In this document: in pieces, positions 44,384 to 53,832 of the stretch
Numbering within the stretch: the first letter of the stretch is position 1
How the letters are laid out: each line of letters opens with the position of its first letter
Assembly (NCBI GenBank): GCA_963741055.1
Contig: CAVUGU010000010.1
Span: forward strand, 1 to 64,000
From: Bog-756 sp963741055
GTDB lineage: Bacteria > Actinomycetota > Acidimicrobiia > Acidimicrobiales > RAAP-2
Direction of reading: 5' to 3'
Length of the DNA: 64,000 nt
Position numbers and translations under genes: made by a program
Notes under the pieces: generated by a model
The model's database searches: none
Told to the model about the DNA's origin: nothing
What the model saw: only the letters and a program-made list of their open reading frames with translations

Positions 44384-45592
44384 ATGTCGAACCCGACGTC
44401 CGGCCGCGGCACCAAGCGGGCGTTCGGTCGGGACACCCCGATGAGCATTGCCGGTGTCGGCGCGGTCACCGGGTACGGGTGGGGCAAGAAACATCTCTGG
44501 GACGGATTTCTCCTCGGCGAGAGCGCGGTCAAGTTGACCACCGGTCTCGACGGCTTCGTCGACGGCGGCTACGCGTACCTCTCGCTGATCCCCGACGAAG
44601 GCGACCGGAAGGACGGGCCGAGCCGCTTCATGCAGTCCCTCCGGTTCTCTGCGCGTGAGGCGATCTCCGAAGCGCTCGAGCGGGGATGGGAACCCGGCCC
44701 GGTGGTCGGGGTCATCCACAGCATCGTCCTCGGCGACGTCGAGATGTGGAGCGAGTTCCACCGGTCGGCCGGGCAGCGCATCCGCGCGCGCAAGTGGGTG
44801 AACATGATGCCCTCGACCGTGCTCTGCATGATGATGAAGGAGTGGGACTTCCACGGTCCCTGCATGTCGGTCTCCGCGATGTGCGCGTCGGGCAGCGCGG
44901 GCCTGATCACCGCGAAGTCATGGCTCGACAACGGGGTCGCCAGCGACGTGATCCTGCTCGCCACGGACCTCTCGGGTATGCCGGAGAACCTGCGCGGCTT
45001 CAGCGACGTCGGCGTCGCGGTCCTCGACAGCCCACCGCTCGATGCCTGCCGGCCCTTCCAGGAGGGAAGTCGCGGTTTCGTCGGCGGCGAAGCCGCGGTC
45101 GCCATGGTGCTCACCAACCGGCCGCGAGGCGCGCAGGCCACGATGCTCGGCGGAGCGATGACCATGGACGCCTACAACGCGGTGGCGATGGCCCCCGACC
45201 TGAAAGAGGTCTACCGGTGCTTCCGTGAGGCGCTCGAGGTGTCGGGGGTGGACGCTTCGGAGATCGCCTACATGAACGCCCACGGACCCGGCACCGCCCA
45301 GTGCGACGCCTCTGAGGCCCAGATCCTCGACGATCTGTTCCCCGACGCGAAGGGGATCTTCTCGGTCAAGCCGTTGACCGGACACTGCCAGGCGGCGGCC
45401 GCCGCGGTCGAGATCCTGGCGACCGTCTACGCATACCGGACAGGGTACGTGCCGGCGCCGCCGACGGTTGCTCCGGGCCATCCCCGGTTGCTCGACGGAC
45501 TCACCGCTCGGCAACCGGGTCCGATGATCAAGTCCTCGATCGGAATGGGCGGCATGAACTCGGTGGTGGTGCTGGGCGAACCCGAGGAGTGA
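44384..45592 (+). CDS. Beta-ketoacyl synthase (FabF-like, stand-alone)
   Basis: 402 residues from ATG 44384; GTG 44381 and ATG 44441 (MSIAGVGAVTGYGWG) are alternatives, and no ribosome-binding site decides. Thiolase fold with active Cys in MSVSAMCASGSAGL, His in MNAHGPGTAQCDASE and second His in KPLTGHCQAAAAAVE. The catalytic Cys-His-His set is complete. It condenses or decarboxylates acyl thioesters, but the partner ACP/CoA is unknown. Rare for a steroid cluster: such a gene is not part of the mycobacterial ipd operon. A strong terminator follows, so it is transcribed on its own or as the last gene of the ipd operon. Confidence 0.8.
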   Translation: MSNPTSGRGTKRAFGRDTPMSIAGVGAVTGYGWGKKHLWDGFLLGESAVKLTTGLDGFVDGGYAYLSLIPDEGDRKDGPSRFMQSLRFSAREAISEALERGWEPGPVVGVIHSIVLGDVEMWSEFHRSAGQRIRARKWVNMMPSTVLCMMMKEWDFHGPCMSVSAMCASGSAGLITAKSWLDNGVASDVILLATDLSGMPENLRGFSDVGVAVLDSPPLDACRPFQEGSRGFVGGEAAVAMVLTNRPRGAQATMLGGAMTMDAYNAVAMAPDLKEVYRCFREALEVSGVDASEIAYMNAHGPGTAQCDASEAQILDDLFPDAKGIFSVKPLTGHCQAAAAAVEILATVYAYRTGYVPAPPTVAPGHPRLLDGLTARQPGPMIKSSIGMGGMNSVVVLGEPEE

Positions 45593-45597
45593 GCCCC

Positions 45598-45627
45598 GGC
45601 TCGGATCCCTCGGTCCGAGCCCCTTTT
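45598..45627 (+). terminator. Rho-independent terminator after the ketoacyl synthase gene
   Basis: GGCTCGGA and TCCGAGCC make a perfect 8-bp stem with an 8-nt loop, followed by CCTTTT. It starts 6 bp after the TGA. Confidence 0.8.
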
Positions 45628-45644
45628 GCGAACCGCCCGCAAGC

Positions 45645-45672
45645 TAAAGATTCCCTGCTCGCAAGCCGATAT
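45645..45672 (+). promoter_or_regulatory. Sigma28 (FliA/WhiG)-like promoter of the GGDEF-EAL gene
   Basis: CTAAAGATT then GCCGATAT: TAAA-N16-GCCGATAT matches the sigmaD/FliA consensus TAAA-N14..16-GCCGATAT fully in both elements. The predicted transcription start, 7-8 bp after the -10, coincides with the ATG at 45680, implying a leaderless mRNA. Confidence 0.6.
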
Positions 45673-45679
45673 CGAGCCT

Positions 45680-48600
45680 ATGGCTCGCTCTGGAAGCTCC
45701 GAAGGCGGACGCCGCGCCGTCTCCTTCGACAGGATCGAGCGAGGTTCATCCGAATTTCGCAGGTCAAACGGTCGAGATCGCGCCGGACGTCGACCTCAGC
45801 ATCGAGGGCGTCCGGACGATCACCTGGCTCTACGACCAGGCCGCGGACATCATCGTCTGGTCGCACCCGCTCGAGGAGTTCTTCGGATTCGAGCCCGGCA
45901 TCCGCGGCTTTCGGGTCAGGCCGATCCACGCGCCGGCCGGCGGCACCCTCTCCGACGACGAGTTGGAGGAGGAAGAAGCCCGCTACGGAGGCGGTGAAGA
46001 CCTCGGCGAGGCGCTACTCGCCCCGATCCTGGCCCCGCTCCGACGCGGCACCCCGCTGGCCGACTTCGACCTCCAGACCGTCGTCGTCTGTCCCGACGGC
46101 CTCGAGCACAGCGTCGTGGTCCGCGCGTCGGCGATGCCGTCGCTCGACGAGGGACTGATCGAACCTCTCCCGATCCGAAAGGACATCTACACCGGCGTGG
46201 TCGTCGACGTGACCGCGCAGCAGAAGTTCGAGCGCGAGCTCGGCAACCTGGTCGACCGCTACCGGCTGCTGACCGAGGTCTCCCCCGACGTGGTGGTCGT
46301 GCACCAGAACGGCCGGCTCGTCTACGGCAACCGTGCCGCGGTCCGCTTGGTCGGTGCCGGCTCGATGGAGGAGCACTACGGACGGCCGATCACCGACTTC
46401 GTCCACCCGAGCGACATCGTCGGCACGCTCGACCGCATCGCGCAGCTCACCGAGGACGGCCAGTTCTTCGAGCACGGCGAGGCTCGCATCGTCTCGCTCG
46501 ACGGGTCGGTCACCGTGATGGAGGTCACGAGCGTCCGGACCAGCTGGGCCGGCTCCCCCGCCTTCCAGGTCATCATGCGGGACATCTCGGAGCGGCGGGC
46601 GGCCGAAGCGGCGGCCCGCTACCGGGCGAGCCTCGTCGCCCACGTGTCCGACGCGATCATCGGTATCGACGCGGACGGCCAGATCGAGAGCTGGAACGAG
46701 GCGGCCCAGGCGATCTACGGATGGACCGAAGAGGAGGTGGTCGGCCACTCCATCGCCGCAGTGGTCACCGCCAACCGGACCGACAGCGCGGCCGTGCTCG
46801 AGCGGGGGCAGCGCAGCCACCGTCGCAAGGACGGGTCTGCGGTCGACGTGATGGTCTCGATCGACCCCCTCATCGACGACGACACACAGCCGTCGGGGTG
46901 GGTCGTCGTCTGCACCGAGCTCACCGACGCGCGCCAGGCGGAAGCCGGACGGCGCGCGGCGGAGCAGCGGTACGAGGCGGTGGTCGCGTCGCTGAGCGAG
47001 GGCATCGTCCTCTTCGACGAGTCGGGCAAGATCTCCGCGCACAACAAGGCGGCCAGCCGCATCCTCGGTGACCGGCTCACGGCCGGCAACAGCCACCAGA
47101 TCTTCACCGGCACCTCGATCGCCATCAACACCGACGGCCATCCCCTGTCGCCGGAGATGTTCCCGCACGTGAAGACCATGGCGACCGGCGACTCCGAGGA
47201 CGACGTCGTGATCGGCGTCACCGACGGAAACGGCCGGCGCCAGTGGCTCTCGCTCAGCTCGCGGCTCCTTTCGGGTGCGGGCCAGAACGACTCGCCGATG
47301 GTGGTCTGCTCGTTCACCGACGTGACCGACCGGAAGGCCGCCGAAGCCCAGCTGCACTGGCTCGCCTACCACGACTCGCTCACCGGGCTCGGCAACCGAT
47401 CGCTGTTCAACGACGAGCTCGAGCGCGAGCTGCTCATCTCGATGCAGAAGGGGACCAACCTGGCCGTCCTCTTCATCGACCTCGACCGGTTCAAGCTGGT
47501 GAACGACTCGTTCGGGCACACCAGCGGCGACGAGGTCCTGCTCGCGCTCGCCCAGCGGTTCAAGTCAGCGGTCCGGGCGGGCGACATCGTGAGCCGGTTC
47601 TCCGGCGACGAGTTCGTCGTCCTCTGCCGCAACGTCCACGACGTGAACGTCGCGGTCAGCCTTGCGACCGAGTACTCGCGGCTGCTGGCCGAGCCGGTCC
47701 AGCTGTCGACCGGACGCCAGGTGGTGGTGTCCAGCTCGGTCGGCGTCTCGTTCGTGATGCGGGGTCGCCAGACCGCACAGGACATCCTCCAGCAGGCCGA
47801 CGCGGCGATGTTCCAGGCCAAGAACAAGGGCCGCTCCAGGGTGGAGGTCTTCGACGAGTCGCTCCGAGCGAAGTCGGTCGCCCGTCTCGAGATCTACGAC
47901 GACCTGCGTCACTCGCTCGAGCACAACGAGCTCGCCGTGCACTACCAGCCGATCGCCTCGGTGCACGACGACCGAATCGTCGCGATGGAGGCGCTCGTCC
48001 GCTGGCACCATCCCTCACGCGGCCTGCTCGGGCCGATGGAGTTCATTCCCTTCGCCGAGGAGACCGACCTCATCTTCTCGCTCGGCCGTTGGGTGCTCCG
48101 GGAGGCCTGCGAGACGATGAGCAACTGGCGGCGCGAGCTGCCCGGTGCCGAGAACGCGTACGTGACGGTCAATCTCTCCGCGCACCAGCTGAGCGACCCC
48201 GAGCTGCTCGACACCATCTCCTCCGCGCTGGCCGACTACGGCCTGCCGCCCGAGGCGCTCGTGATGGAGGTCACCGAGAGCATGCTGATGAGCGACACCT
48301 CGGCATCGATCGCGATGCTGGGCGGGATCCACAAGATGGGCGTCGGCCTCGCGATCGACGACTTCGGGACCGGTTACTCCTCGCTCGCCCAGCTGAAGCG
48401 CTTCCCGGTCAAGATCGTGAAGATCGACAAGTCCTTCGTCGACGGCCTCGGCACCTTCGAGAACGACGAGGCGATCGTGGCCGCGATCGTCCAGCTGTCG
48501 AAGGCCCTCGACCTGACCGTGCTGGCCGAGGGGGTCGAGACCCCGATCCAGCTGGAACGGGTGACCGAGCTCGGCTGCGACCTCTACCAGGGCTACCTGA

Positions 48601-48698
48601 TGTCTCGCCCGACTCGGGCCGACAACGTCGACTTCAACCGTCACCACTCCGAAGACGAGTCCGCCGACTCCGACGAACGGACCAACGGCTTCGGCTGA
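45680..48698 (+). CDS. PAS-PAS-PAS-GGDEF-EAL c-di-GMP signalling protein, frameshifted near the N-terminus
   Basis: ATG 45680 gives MARSGSSEGGRRAVSFDRIERG. The frame then changes near 45750 to FAGQTVEIAPDVDLSIEGV and runs to 48698; span 3019 nt (3n+1). An internal TTG at 45963 gives the uninterrupted 911-residue frame. Domains: unknown N-terminal sensor, three PAS-like domains (about 46250-47330), GGDEF (motif RFSGDEF at 47595-47615, with I-site RAGD intact), and EAL (MEALVRW, DDFGTGYSS, KIDKSF, AEGVET, all conserved). Both activities look possible; SGDEF is still active in many proteins. It is cytosolic, with no membrane segments. The leaderless sigma28-like promoter suggests a motility or development link. 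Confidence 0.85.
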
Positions 48699-48735
48699 GC
48701 CGGCCTCGCGCGGACCGGCGAGTCGCCGGCCGGCT
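48698..48735. terminator. Bidirectional stem-loop between GGDEF-EAL and thiolase genes
   Basis: AGCCGGC and GCCGGCT form a 7-bp stem; inside, CTCGC pairs with GCGAG. It overlaps the final bases of both convergent genes. Confidence 0.5.
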
Positions 48736-49939
48736 ACCCCAGCCGCTCGATGATGGTGGCGTTGGCCTGCCCGCCGCCCTCGCACATGGTCTGGAGGCCG
48801 TAGCGAGCACCCGTCCGCTCCATCTCGTTCACCAGGGTGGCGAGGAGGCGGGCCCCCGAGCCGCCGGTCGGGTGTCCGATGGCGATCGCGCCACCGTTCA
48901 CGTTGACCTTCTCCATGTCGGGGTGGTGCTCCTTCTCCCAGGCGAGCACGACCGAGGCGAACGCCTCGTTGATCTCGACCAGGTCGATGTCGTCGAGTGA
49001 GAGCTTCGCCTTCTCGAGGACGAGCGTCGTCGCGGGGATCGGTGCGGTGAGCATGATGACCGGGTCGTTGGCCGCGACCGCGAAGGTGTGGAAGCGCGCC
49101 CGCGGCCGGAGCCCGAGCTCGATCGCACGCTCCTCGGACATGATGAGCGCGGCCGCCGACCCGTCGGAGATCTGCGACGAGGTGCCGGCCGTGACCAGGC
49201 CGCCCTCCACGAAGACCGGGGGAAGGGAGGAGAGCTTCTCGTAACTCGAGTCCGGCCGCACCCCTTCGTCGGAGGAGAGCGGTCCCTCCTCCGCAGGGTC
49301 GCCCTCGTCGGTGCCGGCCACCGCGACCTTGTTCTCGACACGAGCCCGCCTGGTCGCGAGCGGGACGATCTCCGCGTCGAAACGACCTTCGGCGATCGCC
49401 CGGGCCGCACGCTGGTGCGAGGTGACGGCGTAGCGGTCCATCGCCTCGCGGTCGATCCCCCACTTGCGCGCGATCTCCTCCGCGGAGAGCCCCTGGTGGA
49501 TGAAGTCGAACCGGTCGGTCACCGTCGGGCCGTAGGGCTCGCCCGGTCCGTGGTCGGTGGTCGCGCCGATCGGCACCCGGCTCATCGCCTCGACCCCGCC
49601 GGCGATCACCACCTCCATCGCGCCCGACATCACCGCCTGGGCGCCGAAGTGGACCGCCTGCTGGGCAGAGCCGCACTGCCGGTCGACGGTGGTGCCGGGG
49701 ACGGTGTCGGGAAAGCCCGCGGCGAGGGCGGCGTTGCGCCCGACGTTCATGGCCTGCTCGCCGACGGTCATCGTGCACCCGTAGACGACGTCTTCGACGA
49801 GCGAGGGGTCGAGGTCGTTGCGCTCGACGAGTGCGCGCAGCGGCTGGGCGGCGAGGTCGACCGCGTGCCAACCGGAGAGCCTCCCGTTCCTCTTCCCGAC
49901 CGGGGTCCTGACGACATCGACGATCACGGCGCTCGGCAT
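48734..49939 (-). CDS. Acetyl-CoA acyltransferase (thiolase), FadA6-like
   Basis: 401 residues from ATG 49939 (MPSAVIVDVVRTPVGKRNG). Active-site Cys89 in DRQCGSAQQAVHFG, NEAFASV, His in IAIGHPTGGSGARL, and second Cys in CEGGGQANATI: a complete degradative thiolase. FadA6 (Rv3556c) acts after ring opening in steroid degradation, and the gene's position beside acyl-CoA dehydrogenases and close to ipdABC supports that. A general beta-oxidation role cannot be excluded. It is divergent from a heterodimeric acyl-CoA dehydrogenase pair with the shared operator in the 92-bp gap. Confidence 0.85.
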   Translation of the reverse strand: MPSAVIVDVVRTPVGKRNGRLSGWHAVDLAAQPLRALVERNDLDPSLVEDVVYGCTMTVGEQAMNVGRNAALAAGFPDTVPGTTVDRQCGSAQQAVHFGAQAVMSGAMEVVIAGGVEAMSRVPIGATTDHGPGEPYGPTVTDRFDFIHQGLSAEEIARKWGIDREAMDRYAVTSHQRAARAIAEGRFDAEIVPLATRRARVENKVAVAGTDEGDPAEEGPLSSDEGVRPDSSYEKLSSLPPVFVEGGLVTAGTSSQISDGSAAALIMSEERAIELGLRPRARFHTFAVAANDPVIMLTAPIPATTLVLEKAKLSLDDIDLVEINEAFASVVLAWEKEHHPDMEKVNVNGGAIAIGHPTGGSGARLLATLVNEMERTGARYGLQTMCEGGGQANATIIERLG

Positions 49940-49977
49940 GACTCCATTGTGTCCGACCTCTCGTGGTTGCCGGAAAT

Positions 49978-49992
49978 CTGGCGGTGTGTCAG
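49978..49992. promoter_or_regulatory. Shared operator copy 2 (thiolase / acyl-CoA dehydrogenase divergent promoter)
   Basis: Minus strand CTGACACACCGCCAG, 13 of 15 identical to the copy at 56357. It sits within a wider perfect dyad GAAATCTG-N9-CAGATTTC (49973-49997). Midway between the two divergent starts (49939 and 50032). Confidence 0.6.
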
Positions 49993-50031
49993 ATTTCGCG
50001 GCACGGCCGCTCCTCGGCCACACTCCGAGCA

Positions 50032-51189
50032 ATGGACCTTCGATACACCGACGACCAGGAGGCATTCCGCGCCGACGCCCGGGCGTGGCTGGTCGAGCAC
50101 GCCCCGGCCCCCGGATCGCTCCCTTCCCTCGACACGGCCGCCGGTTTCGAGGCGCACCGACAGTGGGAGCGGACCATGGCCGCCGAGCGGTGGTCGGTCG
50201 TCTCGTGGCCGGAGGAGTACGGCGGGCGAGGGGTCGGCCTCTTCGAGTGGCTGGTGTTCGAGGAGGAGTACTGGCGGTCGCGGGCACCCAATCGGGTGAG
50301 CCAGAACGGGATCTTCCTGCTCGCGCCCACCCTGTTCGAGTTCGGGAGCGACGAGCAGAAGCGGCGCTTCCTGCCCCCGATGGCGTCGGGAGAGGAGATC
50401 TGGTGCCAGGGGTGGTCCGAGCCCGACGCCGGCAGTGACCTCGCCGGCATCACCAGCCGGGCCCGGCGGGCCGAGCGCGAGGGGGGGTGGGTGCTGAACG
50501 GCCAGAAGACCTGGGCGTCTCGGGGTGCCTTCGCCGAATGGTGCTTCGGGCTCTTCCGCACCGACCCGGAGGCCGAGCGCCACCGGGGACTCACCTACTT
50601 CCTCGTCGACCTCTCGTCGCCCGGGGTCACCGTGCGGCCGATCCCCCAGCTCGACGGTGAGACCGGCTTCGCCGAGATCTTCTTCGAAGACGTCTTCGTC
50701 CCCGATGCGCAGGTCCTCGGCGGCGTCGACCGGGGATGGCAGGTGGCGATGGCGACTGCGGGATCCGAGCGTGGGCTCTCGCTGCGCAGCCCGGCCCGCT
50801 ACACCGAGACGGCCTCGAGACTGGTCGATCTCTATGCGGCACACCTCACGGCCGACCGCTCGCGCGCCGAACGCAGCGCCGACGCGGTCGCGCAGGCCTG
50901 GATCGACGCCGAGGCCTACCGCCTCCACACGCTCTGGACGGCTACTCGGGTGCTCGCGGGGGGCACCGTCGGTCCCGAGGCGAGCGCCAACAAGATCCAC
51001 TGGTCCGAGACCGACCTCGCCATCCACCGCACCGCGCTCGAGCTGCTCGGCCCGGACGCCGAAGAGCCGTCCGGCAACGAGTGGCTCGACGGATACCTCT
51101 TCGCCCTGGCGGGGCCCATCTACGCGGGGACCAACGAGATCCAGCGCAACGTGGTCGCCGAGCGCATGCTCGGGTTGCCGCGGAACTGA
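50032..51189 (+). CDS. Acyl-CoA dehydrogenase, FadE-like (alpha-type chain)
   Basis: 385 residues from ATG 50032 (MDLRYTDDQEAFRADARAWL). Flavin/substrate motifs WCQGWSEPDAGSDLAG and WVLNGQKTWASRG are conserved, and the end YAGTNEIQRNVVAERMLGLPR is the FAD/tetramer region. The catalytic base of ordinary acyl-CoA dehydrogenases (Glu in YxGxxE) is not at the usual spot; the fitting YAGTNE may serve. Paired with the shorter chain at 51201, it resembles the alpha2beta2 heterotetrameric FadE enzymes of steroid degradation (FadE26/27, FadE31-33). It would dehydrogenate a steroid-derived CoA ester. Confidence 0.85.
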   Translation: MDLRYTDDQEAFRADARAWLVEHAPAPGSLPSLDTAAGFEAHRQWERTMAAERWSVVSWPEEYGGRGVGLFEWLVFEEEYWRSRAPNRVSQNGIFLLAPTLFEFGSDEQKRRFLPPMASGEEIWCQGWSEPDAGSDLAGITSRARRAEREGGWVLNGQKTWASRGAFAEWCFGLFRTDPEAERHRGLTYFLVDLSSPGVTVRPIPQLDGETGFAEIFFEDVFVPDAQVLGGVDRGWQVAMATAGSERGLSLRSPARYTETASRLVDLYAAHLTADRSRAERSADAVAQAWIDAEAYRLHTLWTATRVLAGGTVGPEASANKIHWSETDLAIHRTALELLGPDAEEPSGNEWLDGYLFALAGPIYAGTNEIQRNVVAERMLGLPRN

Positions 51190-51200
51190 GGTCTCACCCC

Positions 51201-52250
51201 GTGCGCTTCGCCTTCGACGAGCACCAGATCGAGTTCCGCGACACGGTCCGCCAAGTCCTCGCGAAGGAGTGCACCACCGCCGACTTGCGCGCGGCCTACG
51301 CGAACCCTGTCGCGAAGACCGAACGCTGGGCGATCCTCGCCAGCATCGGAGTCGCCGGCCTCACCGTGCCCGATCTTCAGGGCGGCCTCGGGCTCGGGCT
51401 GGTCGACTTGGTGCCGCTGCTCGAGGAGTCGGGCGCGGTGGGCCTCCCCGAGCCGCTGGTCGAGACCACCGCGTTGGCGGTACCCCTCCTGGCCGACCTC
51501 TTGACCGACCGGGCCCACGACGCCCAGCTCGCGTCGTGGCTGCGGAGCATGGGCGACGGGTCGATCACCGCGGCGGTCGGGCTCGCGACCGACTCCTCCG
51601 TCCCCGTCGCGGCCGCCGACGGCGCCGACCTCTTCGTGTTGGCGGCCGAGGGCGCCGAGGGACTCGAGCTCCACGTCGTGGACGCCGACGCGGTATCGGT
51701 CACGCCGGTTGTCTCGCTCGATCCGACCCGTCGCCTCGGCGTGCCCTCGTTCGAGCCGAGCGCGAGCACGCGGTTCGCGGCCGGATCGCGGGCTCGGTCC
51801 CTTGCGGCCGCGACCGCGGAGCGCGGAGCCGTCGCCACCGCGGCCGTCCTGCTCGGGCTGAGCGAGCGGATGATCGGGCTCGGTGCTGCGTACGCACAGG
51901 AGCGCCGACAGTTCGGACACGCCATCGGGAGCTTCCAGGCGGTCAAGCACCTCCTGGCGGGCGCGCAGGTCAAGCTCGAGTTCGCCCGACCCTTGGTGTA
52001 CGCCGCGGCCTGGTCGCTCGACGCCGACACACCGGAGCGGTCGCGTGCTGCCTCCGCGGCCAAGGCGAGCGCCTCCGAGGCCGCGACCGAGGCCGCGCGT
52101 GTCGCGCTACAGGTCCACGGCGCGATCGGCTACACGTGGGAGTGCGACCTGCACCTGTTCATGAAGCGCGCCTGGGCGCTCGCAGAAGCATGGGGATCGG
52201 CGGCGCAGCACCGGCGCCAGGTGCTCGACTCGTTGGTGCGAGAACGCTGA
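51201..52250 (+). CDS. Acyl-CoA dehydrogenase, partner (beta-type) chain
   Basis: 349 residues from GTG 51201, 11 bp after its partner. The N-terminal domain is FAFDEHQIEFRDTVRQVL, the middle domain is shortened and lacks the flavin-binding WCQG-like motif, and the C-terminal helical domain has AYAQERRQFGHAIGSFQAV and LQVHGAIGYTWECDLHLFMKR. Loss of half of the FAD site is the hallmark of alpha2beta2 FadE partners, where one FAD site lies at each alpha-beta interface. Operon with 50032-51189; the next gene is convergent. Confidence 0.85.
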   Translation: MRFAFDEHQIEFRDTVRQVLAKECTTADLRAAYANPVAKTERWAILASIGVAGLTVPDLQGGLGLGLVDLVPLLEESGAVGLPEPLVETTALAVPLLADLLTDRAHDAQLASWLRSMGDGSITAAVGLATDSSVPVAAADGADLFVLAAEGAEGLELHVVDADAVSVTPVVSLDPTRRLGVPSFEPSASTRFAAGSRARSLAAATAERGAVATAAVLLGLSERMIGLGAAYAQERRQFGHAIGSFQAVKHLLAGAQVKLEFARPLVYAAAWSLDADTPERSRAASAAKASASEAATEAARVALQVHGAIGYTWECDLHLFMKRAWALAEAWGSAAQHRRQVLDSLVRER

Positions 52251-52308
52251 CCGGTCCGCTCTGGCGGTCAGATCCGGCCCGGCGAAAGGTTCGCGCTCGG
52301 CGCGTCGG

Positions 52309-53832
52309 TCAGGGAACCGCGTAGGCGTAGATCGGCATCCCGTTGTAGATCGCCGAGTGCGACGGCAGGTAGGGCCCGTTGATGATCACCGCGAGCGAGC
52401 CGACCGGCGCGGGACCGGCGTCGCCCTCGACCGTCACGATCGCGCCGTCCGGCCAGGTCTGCACCACGATCCCGACGTGCAACGAGGTGGCGGTCGACCC
52501 CGGTCCCGTCCCGTAGAGCACCGCGTCCCCCGGCGAGGGGGTGGCCCACGACGGCAGCACACCGGTGTTGGCCGCGGCCCAGTCGTAGATGTTGCCGGTG
52601 AAGGGATAGGAGGGGATCGGCACCCCGGCCTGCTCCCAAACCCAGGTCGCGAACAGCGAGCACCACTCCTCGCACGGCCCGTAGGGGTTGCAGAAGTAAC
52701 CGCGCTCCGGATCGCTCGCCACCTGGCTGTTGGCGACCGAGACGATCGATCCGGTGAGTCCGGGCGAGGCGGAGAAGCCATAGGACCAGCCGTCGGGCTC
52801 GAGCAACCAGTAGCCCTGACCGCCCGGTGTCAGGGCGATCCCGGCCACCGGGGGCACGTCGCCGGAATCCCCTCCGTATCCCGCACCGAGCGAGCCGTAG
52901 TAGGGGATGCTGCCGAACCCGAAGATCCCGCCGTCGGTCGCGACCATCAGGTACCCGCCGTCGCCGGGGGACGCGACCATCCCGTTGACCGGATCGTTGA
53001 GCGGCCGGCCGCCCATCGAGCCGAAGAAGGGCGCGTTGCCGAAGGCGAAGATGCCGCCGTCGGAGGCGACCAGCCAGTAGCCGTTGCCGTTGGCGGTCGG
53101 GGCCATGCCGGTCACCGGCGCGTTGAGCGGGGTGCCGCCCATCGAGCCGTCGAAGCGAGCGTCGCCGAAGGCGAAGATGCCGCCGTCGGAGGCGACCAGC
53201 CAGTAGCCCTGTCCGTCGGGTGTCGAGGCCATGCCGACGATGGGCTGATTGAGCGGGGTGCCTCCCATCGAGCCGTAGAAGCGCGCGTCGCCGAGCGCGA
53301 ACACCCCGCCGTCGAGCGCGGCGAGCCAGTACCCCTTCCCGTCGGGCGTCGCGGCAATTCCGACGATCGGCCCCTGCAGGTGGAGCGAACCGAGCGACCC
53401 GTAGAAGGCCGCGTCGCCCTCGGCGTAGACACCCCCGTCCGCGCCGGCCAGCCAGTACCCCTGATGCTCCGGCGTCGAGGCGGGATTGGTGGCCATCCCG
53501 ACCATCACCGATCCGAGAGTGGCGTGCAGTGCATTGATCGGCTGTGCGTCGCCGAAGCCGATCACACCGCCGCCCTGGTAGACGCGCGGACCGACCGTCG
53601 CGTGCGGCCCCGGCGCCGCGCCGGCGACGTTCGGCACGGCGATCGCGGCGAGCAGCGCGAGAAGGAGCGAGCAGGTGACGACGACGGCGCGCCCCGCACG
53701 CGTGCGCGTCGCCGAGCCGGAGCGACCCGCGACGAAACCCGAGGGACGATCGGAGTCGCGGCAGCTGCCGGCGGTGGGCGCCGTCACTGCAGTGGGACCG
53801 AGGTGGTTCCGCCCTGCCGCACGGGCGACCAT
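52309..53832 (-). CDS. Secreted protein with six about 46-residue repeats and C-terminal CHAP domain
   Basis: 507 residues from ATG 53832. The N-terminus is Arg/Ala-rich, then a long membrane/signal helix VVVTCSLLLALLAAIAVPNV, cleavage near AGA-A. Repeats of the type (G)DGG(V/I)(F/Y)A.GDA.FYGS(M/L)GG.PL..P(I/V).GMA.TP.G.GYWL occur six times (about residues 90-340), likely a beta-propeller. The C-terminal domain (about 370-507) has CEEWCSLFATWVW, SPGDAVLYG, and LHVGIVVQTWPDGAIVTVEG, i.e. Cys, His and acidic residues of an NlpC/CHAP amidase. It is probably a cell-wall hydrolase bound to the surface by the repeats. Confidence 0.75.
   Translation of the reverse strand: MVARAAGRNHLGPTAVTAPTAGSCRDSDRPSGFVAGRSGSATRTRAGRAVVVTCSLLLALLAAIAVPNVAGAAPGPHATVGPRVYQGGGVIGFGDAQPINALHATLGSVMVGMATNPASTPEHQGYWLAGADGGVYAEGDAAFYGSLGSLHLQGPIVGIAATPDGKGYWLAALDGGVFALGDARFYGSMGGTPLNQPIVGMASTPDGQGYWLVASDGGIFAFGDARFDGSMGGTPLNAPVTGMAPTANGNGYWLVASDGGIFAFGNAPFFGSMGGRPLNDPVNGMVASPGDGGYLMVATDGGIFGFGSIPYYGSLGAGYGGDSGDVPPVAGIALTPGGQGYWLLEPDGWSYGFSASPGLTGSIVSVANSQVASDPERGYFCNPYGPCEEWCSLFATWVWEQAGVPIPSYPFTGNIYDWAAANTGVLPSWATPSPGDAVLYGTGPGSTATSLHVGIVVQTWPDGAIVTVEGDAGPAPVGSLAVIINGPYLPSHSAIYNGMPIYAYAVP

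Noticed and set aside
48015..49871. 618-residue minus-strand frame spanning the thiolase and GGDEF-EAL genes
   Set aside because: Out of frame with the thiolase and antisense to EAL motifs; no family motifs.
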